A program made the position numbers and the translations under genes. A stretch of 64,000 bases of DNA, from contig NZ_JAAVUQ010000020.1 of NCBI RefSeq assembly GCF_018449515.1, positions 62,001 through 126,000 of the forward strand, written 5' to 3'. The notes beneath the pieces were generated by a model, which was given only the letters and a program-made list of their open reading frames with translations, searched no databases and was not told where the DNA came from. Within the stretch, counting starts at the first letter, position 1. Each line of letters begins with the position of its first letter. Origin of the DNA: Caballeronia sp. dw_19 (lineage in GTDB: Bacteria > Pseudomonadota > Gammaproteobacteria > Burkholderiales > Burkholderiaceae). Shown here piece after piece: positions 53,757-63,417 of this stretch.

Positions 53757-56326
53757 TACCAGTCCTCCTTCACCGCGCGCACGGCATCGAGCGACACCGC
53801 CTTTCGTCCCGCAACCACGGCTGTAGCGCACGACGAAATCAGCATGACCAGCGCCACCGTGCTCACCACATGCCAGGGAATATGCATCGACATGCTCCAG
53901 TGGAACGACTGCGGATTAACGACAAACACCAGGATGAGACTGATCGCCCAGCCCAGGATAAAGCCCACTGCAATGCCGAGCGCAGTCAGCATGCCGGCTT
54001 CCGCCGCGAGGATCGCGAGCACCTGATGGCGCGTCACGCCGACGTGCCGCAACATGCCGAACTCGCGCGCGCGAGCGAGTGTCTGCGCAGAGAACGTTGC
54101 CGCCACACCGAATAGTCCAATCACAATGGCTACCGCTTCCAGCAGGTAGGTCACCGCGAAGCTCCGATCGAAAATCGTCAGCGTCCGCGCGCGGATGTCG
54201 CCGGGTTCGGCGAACTCCATCGCGGCGCCGAAGGGCAGTTTGCGCAGGTTCGCAATGACACCTTCCGCGCTTGCGCCTCGGTCCACGATGATGGCGGCAT
54301 CGGTGGCGCCCGTGTCTCCCGTCAAGCGTCGGTAGTCGGCAAGCCGTAACTGGATCGCACCGGTTTGCCGCGCGTAATCGCGCCACACGCCGGCTACGAC
54401 GAACGTCCCGCCGTGTGCCCCGATCGACAAGTTAAGCCTTTGCCCCAGCTTGTATCGATACAAGTCGACCATCGCTTCCGAGACCCATATAGGCGTCTCG
54501 CCATCCTGCAGGGCGGACGGCGGCAGCACGGGGCCGGTCATCTGCATGGCGGCGCCCGGATCGGCTGCATCGATGTCACGCGCGAGCAGCGCCACCGCGG
54601 GGCGTGCAGGGTCTAGCGTGAGATGCGACGTGCGGCTGAACGCGGCATGCCTGATGCCGGGCGTCGCGGCGATTGCCGTTTGTTCGCCAGGGCTCAGGCT
54701 CGCTGTGTCGCCATTGGCCGCGACTCGAACGTACAGGTCGGCCGACAGGAGGTGGGTCAGCCAGTCATCGACGGATACGCGGAAGCTCGCGACCATGATG
54801 GCCATCGCGACAATCAGCGCAAAGCTCGACAAAACCCCGCCCATGGCGATCGATGCCTGGCCGGGTGCATTGGCGAGGCGGGCAAGCGCCAGCGTCGTGA
54901 CGGCGCGCGTACGGCGTTTGGCACGCCATCGGCTCAGCGCGGTGAACACGATCGCCGTGCAACGCGGCATCAACGCGATACCGCCAACCAGCAGCAGCGC
55001 GACCGCGAGATAACCGAGGATGGGGACATCAAATATCGGCGGCAACAGCGCCAGTATTCCCGCGACCGCGAGGCAAAACACCGCGGGCCAGGGTGTCGCC
55101 AGCCGCGCCAGCGCGCCTTCTTCGCTGCCCGCTTTGAGCGCCGCCGCCGGTCGCGCGCGGGCCGCTTCCAGCGCCGGGACGAGACTGCCAAGCACGGACA
55201 CGCCGATACCCAACGCAAGAAATATGGCGCTCGCTACGGGCTCGAAACTGACGTGAGGCTGCACGCCCGGGAAGTAGCCGCCGCCCAGGTCGCTGCCGAA
55301 GAAGCGCAGCGCAATGCTCGACAGCGCGTAGCCCAGCGCGAGGCCGAGCATGGAACCCAGTACGCCGAGAAGGGCTCCTTCCATCAGGATCTGGCGTAGA
55401 AGCTGGCCGCGCGTATAGCCCAATACGCGCAGCATCGCGAACTGCGCGCGGCGCCGGACGACCGCCAGCGCTTGCGTTGAAAACACGAGGAACGCGCCGG
55501 TGAAGAGCGCCACCAGCGCGAGCACGTTCATGTTGATGCGATAAGCGCGCGAGAGTCGGTCGGTGCGGCTTTCATCGTCGCGTGTTTCGGCGACGACCAG
55601 TTGACTGCCAAGCCGCTCTTGCAACTCGCGTTTGAAGCGTTCCCGATCGACGCCGCGTTGCAGTTGCAAGTCGATGCGCGAGAGTTTTCCTTCAAGTCCG
55701 AAACGCCACTGGGCGGCGGCGATGTCCATCACCGCGACGCGCTGTCCCGGCCGCGTCCTGACCAGGCCGCCGGCCACTCTAAAACGAATAATCGATGTAC
55801 CGCTAAGCAGCGCGACGTGCTCGCCGCTCGCCACGTGAAGCCACTGTTGCGCAGCGGGCGAGAGGAAGATGGCGTCGTCGGAAAGGGTATCGAGCGGACG
55901 CTGCGCGGACGGCACGCCGATCAGTTCCGGCGTGATGCGGCTCGCCCTGAAAACGTCGATGCCAAGTACTTTCAACGCAGCGGTCTGGCCGGGCACGGTC
56001 ACGTCCAGGTCCAGAACGGGGCTGGCTAAAGCTACGCCCGGTGTGGTTGCGAGACGCGGGTACCAGTGTTCATCGAAGGTGGGTTGCGCGCCGCGAACCT
56101 GCAAGTCGGCCTCGCCGGAAAGACTCTTGGCGGCCGCGGAAAACTCGTTGAATGCGGCACTGTTGATGAGCTGCACGGCATATCCGAGCGCCACGCCCAA
56201 CGCAATAGTTGCGATAGCCACAATCGCTCGAGCCGGATGACTGCGCCACTCCGCGCCGAGCAGCCAGCGTGCGAGTAGCCGGCCGCCTGCAATTCGCCGC
56301 GAGGGTTCTGTCGTGGGCTCGCTCAC
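53756..56326 (-). CDS. FtsX-type ABC transporter permease
   Basis: 856 residues with two FtsX-like permease units. There is a first helix (AIVAIATIALGVALGYAVQLI), a large periplasmic domain, three helices about 260-400, a second periplasmic domain about 475-700 and three final helices ending AVVAGRKAVSLDAVRAVKEDW. The duplicated 4+4-helix layout is that of the AttF/AttG or YbbP type rather than LolC. It overlaps the ATPase gene (ATGA, 56323-56326) and the AttH-like gene, forming one tight operon. It probably moves a lipid or lipoprotein-type cargo to or from the AttH-like protein. Confidence 0.9.
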   Translation of the reverse strand: MSEPTTEPSRRIAGGRLLARWLLGAEWRSHPARAIVAIATIALGVALGYAVQLINSAAFNEFSAAAKSLSGEADLQVRGAQPTFDEHWYPRLATTPGVALASPVLDLDVTVPGQTAALKVLGIDVFRASRITPELIGVPSAQRPLDTLSDDAIFLSPAAQQWLHVASGEHVALLSGTSIIRFRVAGGLVRTRPGQRVAVMDIAAAQWRFGLEGKLSRIDLQLQRGVDRERFKRELQERLGSQLVVAETRDDESRTDRLSRAYRINMNVLALVALFTGAFLVFSTQALAVVRRRAQFAMLRVLGYTRGQLLRQILMEGALLGVLGSMLGLALGYALSSIALRFFGSDLGGGYFPGVQPHVSFEPVASAIFLALGIGVSVLGSLVPALEAARARPAAALKAGSEEGALARLATPWPAVFCLAVAGILALLPPIFDVPILGYLAVALLLVGGIALMPRCTAIVFTALSRWRAKRRTRAVTTLALARLANAPGQASIAMGGVLSSFALIVAMAIMVASFRVSVDDWLTHLLSADLYVRVAANGDTASLSPGEQTAIAATPGIRHAAFSRTSHLTLDPARPAVALLARDIDAADPGAAMQMTGPVLPPSALQDGETPIWVSEAMVDLYRYKLGQRLNLSIGAHGGTFVVAGVWRDYARQTGAIQLRLADYRRLTGDTGATDAAIIVDRGASAEGVIANLRKLPFGAAMEFAEPGDIRARTLTIFDRSFAVTYLLEAVAIVIGLFGVAATFSAQTLARAREFGMLRHVGVTRHQVLAILAAEAGMLTALGIAVGFILGWAISLILVFVVNPQSFHWSMSMHIPWHVVSTVALVMLISSCATAVVAGRKAVSLDAVRAVKEDW

Positions 56327-57030
56327 TGAAATTCACCAGCCGACCGCTCCGATCGTCCCGCATGCAGGCCATGCTCGCTCAGGATAAGTGTCCGGTCCGC
56401 GCTGGCTGCCGCCGCCATGGAATGCGTGACCATGATTGCCGCGGCGCCGTTCGCCTTGATCTCCGCACGGAACAACGAGAGCACCTCGTGCGCGGTCTCG
56501 GGATCCAGGTTGCCGGTTGGTTCGTCAGCCAGGACCAACGTGGGCCGATGCACCAGCGCGCGAGCGATTGCTACACGCTGCAGCTCTCCGCCCGATAGCT
56601 GTCGTGGAAAGTCGTCGCCACGGCCACCCAGGCCGACGGCTTCCAGCAAGTCGAGCGCGCGGGCCGGTGACGTGTCGTTAAGCAATAGCGGAAGCGCGAC
56701 GTTTTGAACCAGCGTGAGATGCGGCAGGACGTGAAATGCCTGGAAGACGAAGCCGAGTTTTTGCCGTCGGAGGCGAGTGGCGGCGTTATCGTCGAGACGG
56801 GAAATTGACGTGCCGTCGATCAGCACCTCACCGCTGTCGGCTTGATCGAGGCCCGCGATCAGGTTCAAAAGCGTCGACTTGCCGACGCCCGAATCGCCCA
56901 TGATCGCGACGAACTCCCCCGGATCAAGCGAGAAGTCGAGGCTTGCCAGTAACACGCGGCCTGCGCCGTACGCCTTGCTCAAGCCGCGGCATTCGAGTGC
57001 GGGAGGAACGCCATTGTTGCGAAGGGTCAT
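56323..57030 (-). CDS. ABC transporter ATP-binding protein (MacB/YbbA type)
   Basis: 235 residues. Walker A GDSGVGKST, Q-loop VFQAFHVLPHLT, signature LSGGELQRVAIARAL, Walker B LVLADEPTGNLD and the switch His in VTHSMAAA are all intact. The type matches ATPases for FtsX-domain permeases. The ATG at 57030 is chosen; a GTG at 57075 would add 15 residues before the normal N-terminus. Its stop overlaps the permease start. It is the first gene of the operon. Confidence 0.93.
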   Translation of the reverse strand: MTLRNNGVPPALECRGLSKAYGAGRVLLASLDFSLDPGEFVAIMGDSGVGKSTLLNLIAGLDQADSGEVLIDGTSISRLDDNAATRLRRQKLGFVFQAFHVLPHLTLVQNVALPLLLNDTSPARALDLLEAVGLGGRGDDFPRQLSGGELQRVAIARALVHRPTLVLADEPTGNLDPETAHEVLSLFRAEIKANGAAAIMVTHSMAAAASADRTLILSEHGLHAGRSERSAGEFQ

Positions 57031-57140
57031 GGAGATCGGGTCGTTGGTGAGTGGGGCTGGGGTGCAGTCCTCCACTGTGACAGAGAAGTGCCGTGCGTGT
57101 GCACGGCACGACTGCGCCTTGTATCGACCCTGCCTGCCTT

Positions 57141-57932
57141 CTAGCGTGCGAGCTTCTCGACATAAAACGCCGCCGTCTCGTACGGAACCGTCACCACGTC
57201 CTTGCCCGCGAGCAGCGGTTCAGCCGCGATCAACGCCTTGACCTCGCCATCGATCTTCTCGCGCTTGTCGGCGTCCAGCGCTGCAACAAAGCTGGTGGAG
57301 CGCACTCTATTCAGGATCACGTCTTCGGGCGAACCGGTATGACCGATGATGAAATGGTGTTCATTGAGCGGGCCGAAACCATTGAACGGAAACGCGGACC
57401 GCCAGGCGCCGGTGTAATAACGCGGTGTGTCGCCTTCCACCCGATTCACGATTGCGTCGAGCCGGGCGACCCACGGGACGTTGGCATCGCGCAAATTCCA
57501 GATCAGGCCGAGCTTGCCGCCCGGTTTCAAGACCCGAAGAATCTCCGCCAGCGCGGCGTGGGTCGAAAACCAATGGAATGATTGCGCGCAAACCACGGCA
57601 TCAACCGATGCATCGGGAAGCGGGATCGAGTCAGCAGTACCCGCGTACGTTTGCACTTGCGGGAGCGCGGCGGACAGTTTGTCGAGCATCGCGGCCACGG
57701 GTTCGACTGCGATCACCCTGGCGCCTGTGCTGATCAGGCGCGGTGTAAATTTTCCCGTGCCCGCGCCGAGATCCACGACGGTCGTCCCGGCGCGAAGCCC
57801 GAGCTGATCGCGTAACCAGTCCGCGATCTCCGGCGGGTAGTCGGGCCGGCCGCGTACATAGGTGTCCGCCGTTGCTGTTGTCGCGTAGCCGTCTGCTGCG
57901 GCGTGATGCACGCCATGTATTGCCTTGTTCAT
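57141..57932 (-). CDS. Class I SAM-dependent methyltransferase
   Basis: 263 residues. The Rossmann-like SAM site VVDLGAGTGKFT is at about residue 52, then IAVEPVAAMLDKL for the adenosyl ribose, and DAVVCAQSFHWFS (motif II, family with the HWF signature). This is the UbiE/COQ5-like Methyltransf_11 group common as stand-alone small-molecule methyltransferases. GGAG precedes the ATG at 57932. It lies 110 bases upstream of the ABC ATPase gene on the same strand and might be in the same transcript. Confidence 0.9.
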   Translation of the reverse strand: MNKAIHGVHHAAADGYATTATADTYVRGRPDYPPEIADWLRDQLGLRAGTTVVDLGAGTGKFTPRLISTGARVIAVEPVAAMLDKLSAALPQVQTYAGTADSIPLPDASVDAVVCAQSFHWFSTHAALAEILRVLKPGGKLGLIWNLRDANVPWVARLDAIVNRVEGDTPRYYTGAWRSAFPFNGFGPLNEHHFIIGHTGSPEDVILNRVRSTSFVAALDADKREKIDGEVKALIAAEPLLAGKDVVTVPYETAAFYVEKLAR

Positions 57933-58124
57933 CGTGCGCTCCTGCTTGCTGGATTCATGTCGTTCTGTCACTCGGTACGGCATCCTGTCTTATTGATTGA
58001 TGCCCCCAGCGCCGCCGTACGGAAACTGGAAACAGGATAAGCAATCGCGGCATGATTTGCCATGCATGCCATCGTCGATTTTAATACCTTGAAAGGGTGG
58101 GAAGCATCCATCTGCGCACGCACG

Positions 58125-59525
58125 CTAACCCTGTGGCTCACGAGGCAAGGTCAGCACTGCATCGAGTCCGCGCTCTGCTCGGTTGCTCAACACCAGCGTG
58201 CCACCATGCGCCATCGCGATGCTCTTCGCAATGGTCAGCCCCAACCCGGTCCCCTCGGTGTTCCCGGGCTGTGCGCGGAAATACGGTTCGAATACCCGGT
58301 CAAGCATGTCCTTTCCTGCAATGCCCGGGCCTTCATCGCTGATCGTGATGCGTACCGCGTCGCGATCATCATGGATGTGCACCGACGCGCTGCCGCCATG
58401 CAGGATTGCGTTGTCGAGCAGATTCTGCAGGCAGCGTTTCAGGTTTCGCGGATATCCGCTCAAAGGCGCGGCGGCGTGGCCGTCGAGTTCGACGCGTGTT
58501 CCCGTTTCAACGAGGTCATCGCAGAGTGCACGCAGCAGCGAGTCGATATCGATCTGATGGCGCGGCTCCGTTATCTCTACGCCCTGCACGAAGTCGAGCG
58601 TGCTGTGCACCATCGCGTCCATTTCATCGAGGTCAGTGCAAAAGCGTTCGCGCGACGCCGCATCCGGCAACATCTCGGCGCGTAGCCGAAGCTTCGTCAA
58701 GGGCGAGCGCAAATCGTGGGATATCGAAGCCAGCAAGCGCGTTCGTTCATCAATACTACGAATCAATTGTTGCTGCATCGAGTTGAACGACTGCGCGGCG
58801 ACTCGCACCTCACGCGGGCCGGATAACTTCAGCGACGCTCGATACACATTCTTGCCAAGCGCGTCAGCCGCGACCGCGAGCCGCCTTAGCGGTTGAACGG
58901 CAATGCGCACGGCCACCAGCGCGAACAGCAGCGCGGCGATGAACCTGATCGCATAGATGCGCAACAGATACTCGATCACCAGCGTTCGCGGCTCGCTCTG
59001 CCGGCCCGCTTGCCCTTCTTGTGCGGTGATGTCGAGCCAAGCGCCGCCGGGTGCTTGTATCTGCACATGAAAATCTCCCGACGGCATGCGGGAGTCGAAG
59101 AGACTGAAGATACCGCGATGACGTCCGGTGTCGTCGGTCAGCTCGGCATCGATCAAACGCAGCGGGACGTGCCTATGCAGACGCTGCGCGAGCACGCTTG
59201 CAAGCAAGTCTTCAGTCGCACGCTGCGCGACCGTGTGCGACGGTGACGGCGCTGGCGCCGGGGCTTCGATCCAGCGCAATTGATAGTTACGGTCCTCCAA
59301 CTGCCGCACGAGGGTTTGCCGCGCTGCCTGGTCCGGTGCGATCTGCAGCAGGCGCAGGGTGTCCGCGAGACGGCTTGCGAACAGGCGTGAAGGAATCTCC
59401 AGCGTGCGGTTGTCGTGGGTCTCGAACCAGATCGTGCTGGTCAGCAGTTGGCCGCCGAACATACCGACCACAAGGATCAGCGCGAGGCGTCCGAACAGCG
59501 TGTCGGGCCAGAGGCGAAGCTTCAT
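58125..59525 (-). CDS. Sensor histidine kinase (EnvZ-like), orphan in this window
   Basis: 466 residues. TM1 is LFGRLALILVVGMFGGQLL, followed by a periplasmic sensor of about 150 residues and TM2 (IYAIRFIAALLFALVAVRIAV), HAMP (QPLRRLAVAADALG), HisKA with the phospho-His in ISHDLRSPLTKLRLRAEML (about 270), and HATPase (NLLDNAILHGG, DEGPGIAG, GTGLGLTIAKSIAMAHGG). It is of the OmpR/EnvZ class. The expected response-regulator gene is not upstream; a 60-codon frame ends in an ATGA overlap there but has no receiver signature. The next gene upstream is a porin on the other strand. Confidence 0.92.
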   Translation of the reverse strand: MKLRLWPDTLFGRLALILVVGMFGGQLLTSTIWFETHDNRTLEIPSRLFASRLADTLRLLQIAPDQAARQTLVRQLEDRNYQLRWIEAPAPAPSPSHTVAQRATEDLLASVLAQRLHRHVPLRLIDAELTDDTGRHRGIFSLFDSRMPSGDFHVQIQAPGGAWLDITAQEGQAGRQSEPRTLVIEYLLRIYAIRFIAALLFALVAVRIAVQPLRRLAVAADALGKNVYRASLKLSGPREVRVAAQSFNSMQQQLIRSIDERTRLLASISHDLRSPLTKLRLRAEMLPDAASRERFCTDLDEMDAMVHSTLDFVQGVEITEPRHQIDIDSLLRALCDDLVETGTRVELDGHAAAPLSGYPRNLKRCLQNLLDNAILHGGSASVHIHDDRDAVRITISDEGPGIAGKDMLDRVFEPYFRAQPGNTEGTGLGLTIAKSIAMAHGGTLVLSNRAERGLDAVLTLPREPQG

Positions 59526-59739
59526 GCACGGCCTTCGTGCAACGCGCGGGCGCTCTCGTCGACTACCGGTAGGCGGTCCATCTGCACGGATGCATCAAGC
59601 GGGAATCGGGGGAGGGGAGTCAATGAATCACGGCCGTAAGGCGATTGAAAAGTCCGCAATTGAGCCAACACATTCCAATACAAAACAGCGGCTTTTCAAC
59701 ATATCGCCAATACATTTCGCCGATAAAGTGTTGCCGCGT

Positions 59740-59758
59740 AATGACATTGATTCTCATT
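59740..59758 (+). promoter_or_regulatory. Fur-box-like site upstream of porin
   Basis: AATGACATTGATTCTCATT matches the common Fur-type sequence AATGATAATGATTCTCATT in 17 of 19 positions by eye, 13 bases before the porin ATG at 59772. Iron-regulated repression by Fur is inferred. No regulator binding is shown here. Confidence 0.55.
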
Positions 59759-59771
59759 TAAAGACTATAAC

Positions 59772-61022
59772 ATGCCGATTTCAGGATCTTCGCCGCGCGT
59801 CTGTCGTTCGCCCGTGTTCAGGCCCGCTGCATCGCGGCTTTCCGGACTTCCCTGTGGCTCCAGTCGTACAAGGCGATACCTCGAAAAGGCGTTCGCCATG
59901 ACGCTGATCGCGACCGCTTTCATCGCCGGCCCGGCCCACGCGCAGTCGAGCGTGACGCTGTATGGCGTTATCGATGCAAGCTTGCTTTATACGAACAACG
60001 CGCAGGATCACGCCAGTCTGCAGGCGAGCAGCGGCGCCGTGACGGGCAGCCATTGGGGACTGCAGGGGCGCGAGGACCTGGGCGCCGGCACCCAGGCGAT
60101 CTTCCAGATAGAAGACGGCTTCAGCGTCATGAACGGCAGCTTGCGCCAGGGCGGCCGTGAGTTCGGCTACCAGTCATATGTGGGTTTGAGCAACAACCGG
60201 TTCGGCACGGTGACGCTTGGACGGCAGTACGACTCGGTCGTCGACTACCTTGCGCCGTTGAGTTTCACCGGCCGGCGTCCGGGCGGCAACAACCTCTCCG
60301 TGCATCCGTATGACAACGACAACCTGAACAACTCGTTTCGCGTCGACAACGCCGTGAAGTTCGCGAGCGCGCCCTACGCCGGCCTGAAGTTCGGCACGCT
60401 CTACGGCTTCTCGAATGAAGCGGGCGGCTTCGACGACAACCGTCTATACAGCTTCGGCGCGTCCTATGATGCCGGCCCGCTGAGTTTGGCCGCCGGTTAT
60501 CTGCAGGCGAACAATCCGGGCGTAAGTAATACCGACGGCGCGATCACGCTGACCGACCGTACCTTCCTGACAGCATTACAGCGGACCTATGGAGCAGGTG
60601 TGAATTATTCGATAGGGGCCGGGAAGCTCGGGTTCGTCTGGACACGCACGCAGCTTGGCGGCCTTGCTGTTATCAACGGGGCGAACAGTCTGGGTCTCAA
60701 GCAAAACGGTCAGGGTGCGAGCTTCGACAACTTCGAAGTGAACGCGAGTTATCTGCTGACACCGTCGGTGGCCGTGAATGGCGCCTACACGTATACGGAT
60801 GCCGCGCTGTCGACGGCTAGCGGAGAGCATCATCCCAAGTGGCACGAGGTATCGGTGCAGACGGACTACTTGCTTTCCAAGCGCACCGACGCGTACGTCC
60901 AAGCGAGCTACCAGCACATTGCGAGCGATGGCTCGGGACTGACCGCCGACATCAGCGGACAGTCACCGTCCAGCAAGAATGAGCAGGTTGTCGTCGCGGT
61001 GGGATTGCGTCACAGGTTCTGA
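59772..61022 (+). CDS. Gram-negative porin (OmpC/Opc-like)
   Basis: 416 residues including signal; a trimeric 16-strand porin of beta-proteobacteria. After the A-x-A site (GPAHA-QSSVTLYGVIDASLLY) the classic first strand starts; later are GSHWGLQGREDLGAGTQAIFQIE and FGTVTLGRQYD, and the last residues VVAVGLRHRF end in the required C-terminal Phe. The signal region is untypically long from this ATG (MPISGSSPRV...); a start at the inner MTLIATAFIAGPAHA (59898) is the alternative but lacks a basic head. It is divergent from the kinase gene and preceded by a Fur-box-like site. Confidence 0.9.
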   Translation: MPISGSSPRVCRSPVFRPAASRLSGLPCGSSRTRRYLEKAFAMTLIATAFIAGPAHAQSSVTLYGVIDASLLYTNNAQDHASLQASSGAVTGSHWGLQGREDLGAGTQAIFQIEDGFSVMNGSLRQGGREFGYQSYVGLSNNRFGTVTLGRQYDSVVDYLAPLSFTGRRPGGNNLSVHPYDNDNLNNSFRVDNAVKFASAPYAGLKFGTLYGFSNEAGGFDDNRLYSFGASYDAGPLSLAAGYLQANNPGVSNTDGAITLTDRTFLTALQRTYGAGVNYSIGAGKLGFVWTRTQLGGLAVINGANSLGLKQNGQGASFDNFEVNASYLLTPSVAVNGAYTYTDAALSTASGEHHPKWHEVSVQTDYLLSKRTDAYVQASYQHIASDGSGLTADISGQSPSSKNEQVVVAVGLRHRF

Positions 61023-61039
61023 TGAGGCGCGTAACAACG

Positions 61040-61056
61040 CCACGGTCTGCGTGGCC
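61040..61056. terminator. Short hairpin between convergent genes
   Basis: GCCACG-N5-CGTGGC, a 6-bp stem, lies in the 46-base gap between the convergent porin and LptD-like genes. It is a plausible weak bidirectional terminator. Confidence 0.35.
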
Positions 61057-61068
61057 GGCCGTCATGCG

Positions 61069-63414
61069 TCATTCGTAGTTCGAGAACCGCGACTCAGGCT
61101 CAGGCGGTGAAGGCAATGGCGTATAGCCTGGAATGCTTGCTTTAAATTGCTCGGACAGCCCGTTGTCGATCTTCGTCAATCCCTTGAGCTGAAGCTGCAA
61201 CAGGACGCGCGTAGCGCTACTGGCGGCAGTCGTGGTGGTGGACACATTCGTATATTTTTGCACCGCGAAGCTGAGCGACCAGCAATCGGCGTCGTACTGA
61301 ACCCCGAGCAATCCCGCCACCAGGCGATGAGCGACCATGTCGAAATTGGCCTGGCCGACAGCGTAGAGCTTGCGGCTCAGCGGCCATTGACCGGACGCTA
61401 CGATCTGGTTTTCCGCCTCGTTGTCCAGATCTTCGTCGGCGCGGGTATACCGGTAAGCAATGCTGATTACTTCTCGATCTCCCGGTTTCCAGGTGAAGCC
61501 AGAGGTACCCTGGTCCAACTGGTTGCGCTGCTCGTCGTACTGGACCGCCTGCTCGGTCGTAAAGCCCGGGCCTATCTTGAGCGACGCCCCGACAATGACG
61601 TCGCTGCCGCGAATGTCGGTCACGGACGCGCCCGGGTCCAGCGTCACTTCCGGATTGGTGAAATAGTATTGTTGCGCCACCACGAAGCGGGCTCGTTCGT
61701 CTCCTGTCGCCTGGTTGATGAACCGGGTTGTCAGGGCGGCCGTGACACGGTTCAGGTCGGCAACCCGGTCGCCGCCAACGAAGGTGTTGTCGGTGAAAAT
61801 CTGGGCCAGTCCAAAGTCCTCTTCGCCTGTGTCGAAGACCGGTGCGAAGGTCTGGTTCCGGTAGGGCGTATAGACGTAGTAGAGGCGCGGTTCCAGCGTC
61901 TGGATATAGTCCGTTCCGAACAGGCGGATGCTGCGTTCGAACACGAGCCCCGAATCTAGGCTGAGGGTGGGCACATTGAACGAAAAGCTCTTCGGCTGTC
62001 CCGTTGGCGCTGTGCTTCCGATCGAGGACAGGTCGTAGGCCACGTAGTGCCACTGAACCTTCGGCGTGATGAACCATCCCGGTCCAGACAACGGATAGCT
62101 GACATACGGATTGAACGTGAAGCGGCTGCCTTCCGTGGAGTCGGCTGTGGAAATGCTAAAGCGCGTGGCGTCTGCCTCGGCGCCGAAATCAAATCCGCCC
62201 ACGTTGTACTTATCGTATTTAACGTCCAGTTCCGGCGCCCGATTGTAGGGCGGCGCCGTACTGAACGATTGCCAGCGTTGCACCCGCGCCAGCACTGACC
62301 ATGGCCCGTTGTTGTAAGTCACTCCAGCCTCTTGCTGGAAGATGTCCTGCCCATTGACCAGCGACGCGGTATTCGAATTCAGATCCGTCGTGACGTTGAC
62401 GTCCGACACCTGCGCATAGTTAACATACGCAGCGAATCCACCGCCGAAGTTCTGGTTGTGCTGGATGTTGATCGAATAACGGTTGGTCTTGGTCAGGGCA
62501 TCGTCGGGCAGATAGGCAATAGTGACCGAGCCCGAATACGTAGGCGACAAATAGCGGAAATTCGTTGTCAGCATCGCGCCGCGTTTTGACATGTAGCGCG
62601 GTGTCAGCGTCAGGTCGTAGTTCGGCGCGATATTGAAATAATACGGGACGGTGAGGTCGAATCCGTTCGTCGAACTCAGCGAGAAAGTCGGCGGAAGAAA
62701 GCCGCTCTGGCGAGCGTTGGACAACGGAAACGACAACCACGGACTCGCGAAGATGGGCACGCCCTGGAAGAACAGCACGCCATTGTGGGCAATGCCTTCG
62801 TTCGACCCTTGATCCATGTCGAAACTTGCCGCCTTCAGGTACCAGGCCGGGTCACTTTCGCACTGGCACGCGGTGTACGTGCCGTGATGCACGACTGAAC
62901 GTTCGTTGTCGATCAGGTCGATGCTGTCGGCGCTCCCCGAGCCGCCCGTCAGATTGAAGTGATAGGTCGGCGTTGTCATGGTGCCCTCGTTGGCCTCGAC
63001 CTGAAGATGCGCTTCGGGGCCGGCAAAGACATCGTAGTTGTCGACTATGCGCACATGGCCGTACGCATCGACCACATTACGATCGATGTCGTAGTGCACG
63101 GCGTCTCCTCTGACAATGGTAGCGTCGCGCCGAAGCTCTCCATTGCCCTTCAGCGACAGATCGCGGTCCTCGTCGCCGTCCGCTGCATCGCCGATCCCGA
63201 ATACGGCTGGCGACGTGTTCGCCGGCAACGGATGCTCCGTCACTTGAGGTGCGAATCGAAGACCCCAGGGTGGATCGATCGGTTCTGCCTGTGCCGCCGC
63301 GCCGCTTAATTGCGCGTGCGCGGGCGAAGGGGTGAGGGACATGACGATCGCCGCTGCGACCGCGATATGACGCATGCGCGGCGTGAACCGGATGAGCGTT
63401 TCTGCTGACCGCAC
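61069..63414 (-). CDS. LPS-assembly protein LptD-like
   Basis: 781 residues, the full LptD length. A signal peptide (MRHIAVAAAIVMSLTPSPAHA after the GTG start) precedes an OstA/LptA-like beta-jellyroll (about 80-210; LSLKGNGELRRDATIVRGDAVHYD, ACQCESDPAWYLKA) and the large 26-strand barrel, with late QYDADCWSLSFAVQKYT. Cys residues in ACQC and ADCW match the disulfide sites of Burkholderia-type LptD. It begins 4 bases after the BamA-like stop on the same strand. The chromosomal essential lptD normally sits by surA, pdxA and ksgA, which are absent here, so this is probably a second copy; LptE is not present. Confidence 0.87.
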   Translation of the reverse strand: MRSAETLIRFTPRMRHIAVAAAIVMSLTPSPAHAQLSGAAAQAEPIDPPWGLRFAPQVTEHPLPANTSPAVFGIGDAADGDEDRDLSLKGNGELRRDATIVRGDAVHYDIDRNVVDAYGHVRIVDNYDVFAGPEAHLQVEANEGTMTTPTYHFNLTGGSGSADSIDLIDNERSVVHHGTYTACQCESDPAWYLKAASFDMDQGSNEGIAHNGVLFFQGVPIFASPWLSFPLSNARQSGFLPPTFSLSSTNGFDLTVPYYFNIAPNYDLTLTPRYMSKRGAMLTTNFRYLSPTYSGSVTIAYLPDDALTKTNRYSINIQHNQNFGGGFAAYVNYAQVSDVNVTTDLNSNTASLVNGQDIFQQEAGVTYNNGPWSVLARVQRWQSFSTAPPYNRAPELDVKYDKYNVGGFDFGAEADATRFSISTADSTEGSRFTFNPYVSYPLSGPGWFITPKVQWHYVAYDLSSIGSTAPTGQPKSFSFNVPTLSLDSGLVFERSIRLFGTDYIQTLEPRLYYVYTPYRNQTFAPVFDTGEEDFGLAQIFTDNTFVGGDRVADLNRVTAALTTRFINQATGDERARFVVAQQYYFTNPEVTLDPGASVTDIRGSDVIVGASLKIGPGFTTEQAVQYDEQRNQLDQGTSGFTWKPGDREVISIAYRYTRADEDLDNEAENQIVASGQWPLSRKLYAVGQANFDMVAHRLVAGLLGVQYDADCWSLSFAVQKYTNVSTTTTAASSATRVLLQLQLKGLTKIDNGLSEQFKASIPGYTPLPSPPEPESRFSNYE

Positions 63415-63417
63415 GGG

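Noticed and set aside
54623..55399. 258-codon plus-strand frame opposite the FtsX-type permease
   Set aside because: Antisense to a transmembrane gene with an intact operon; the translation has no recognisable domain.
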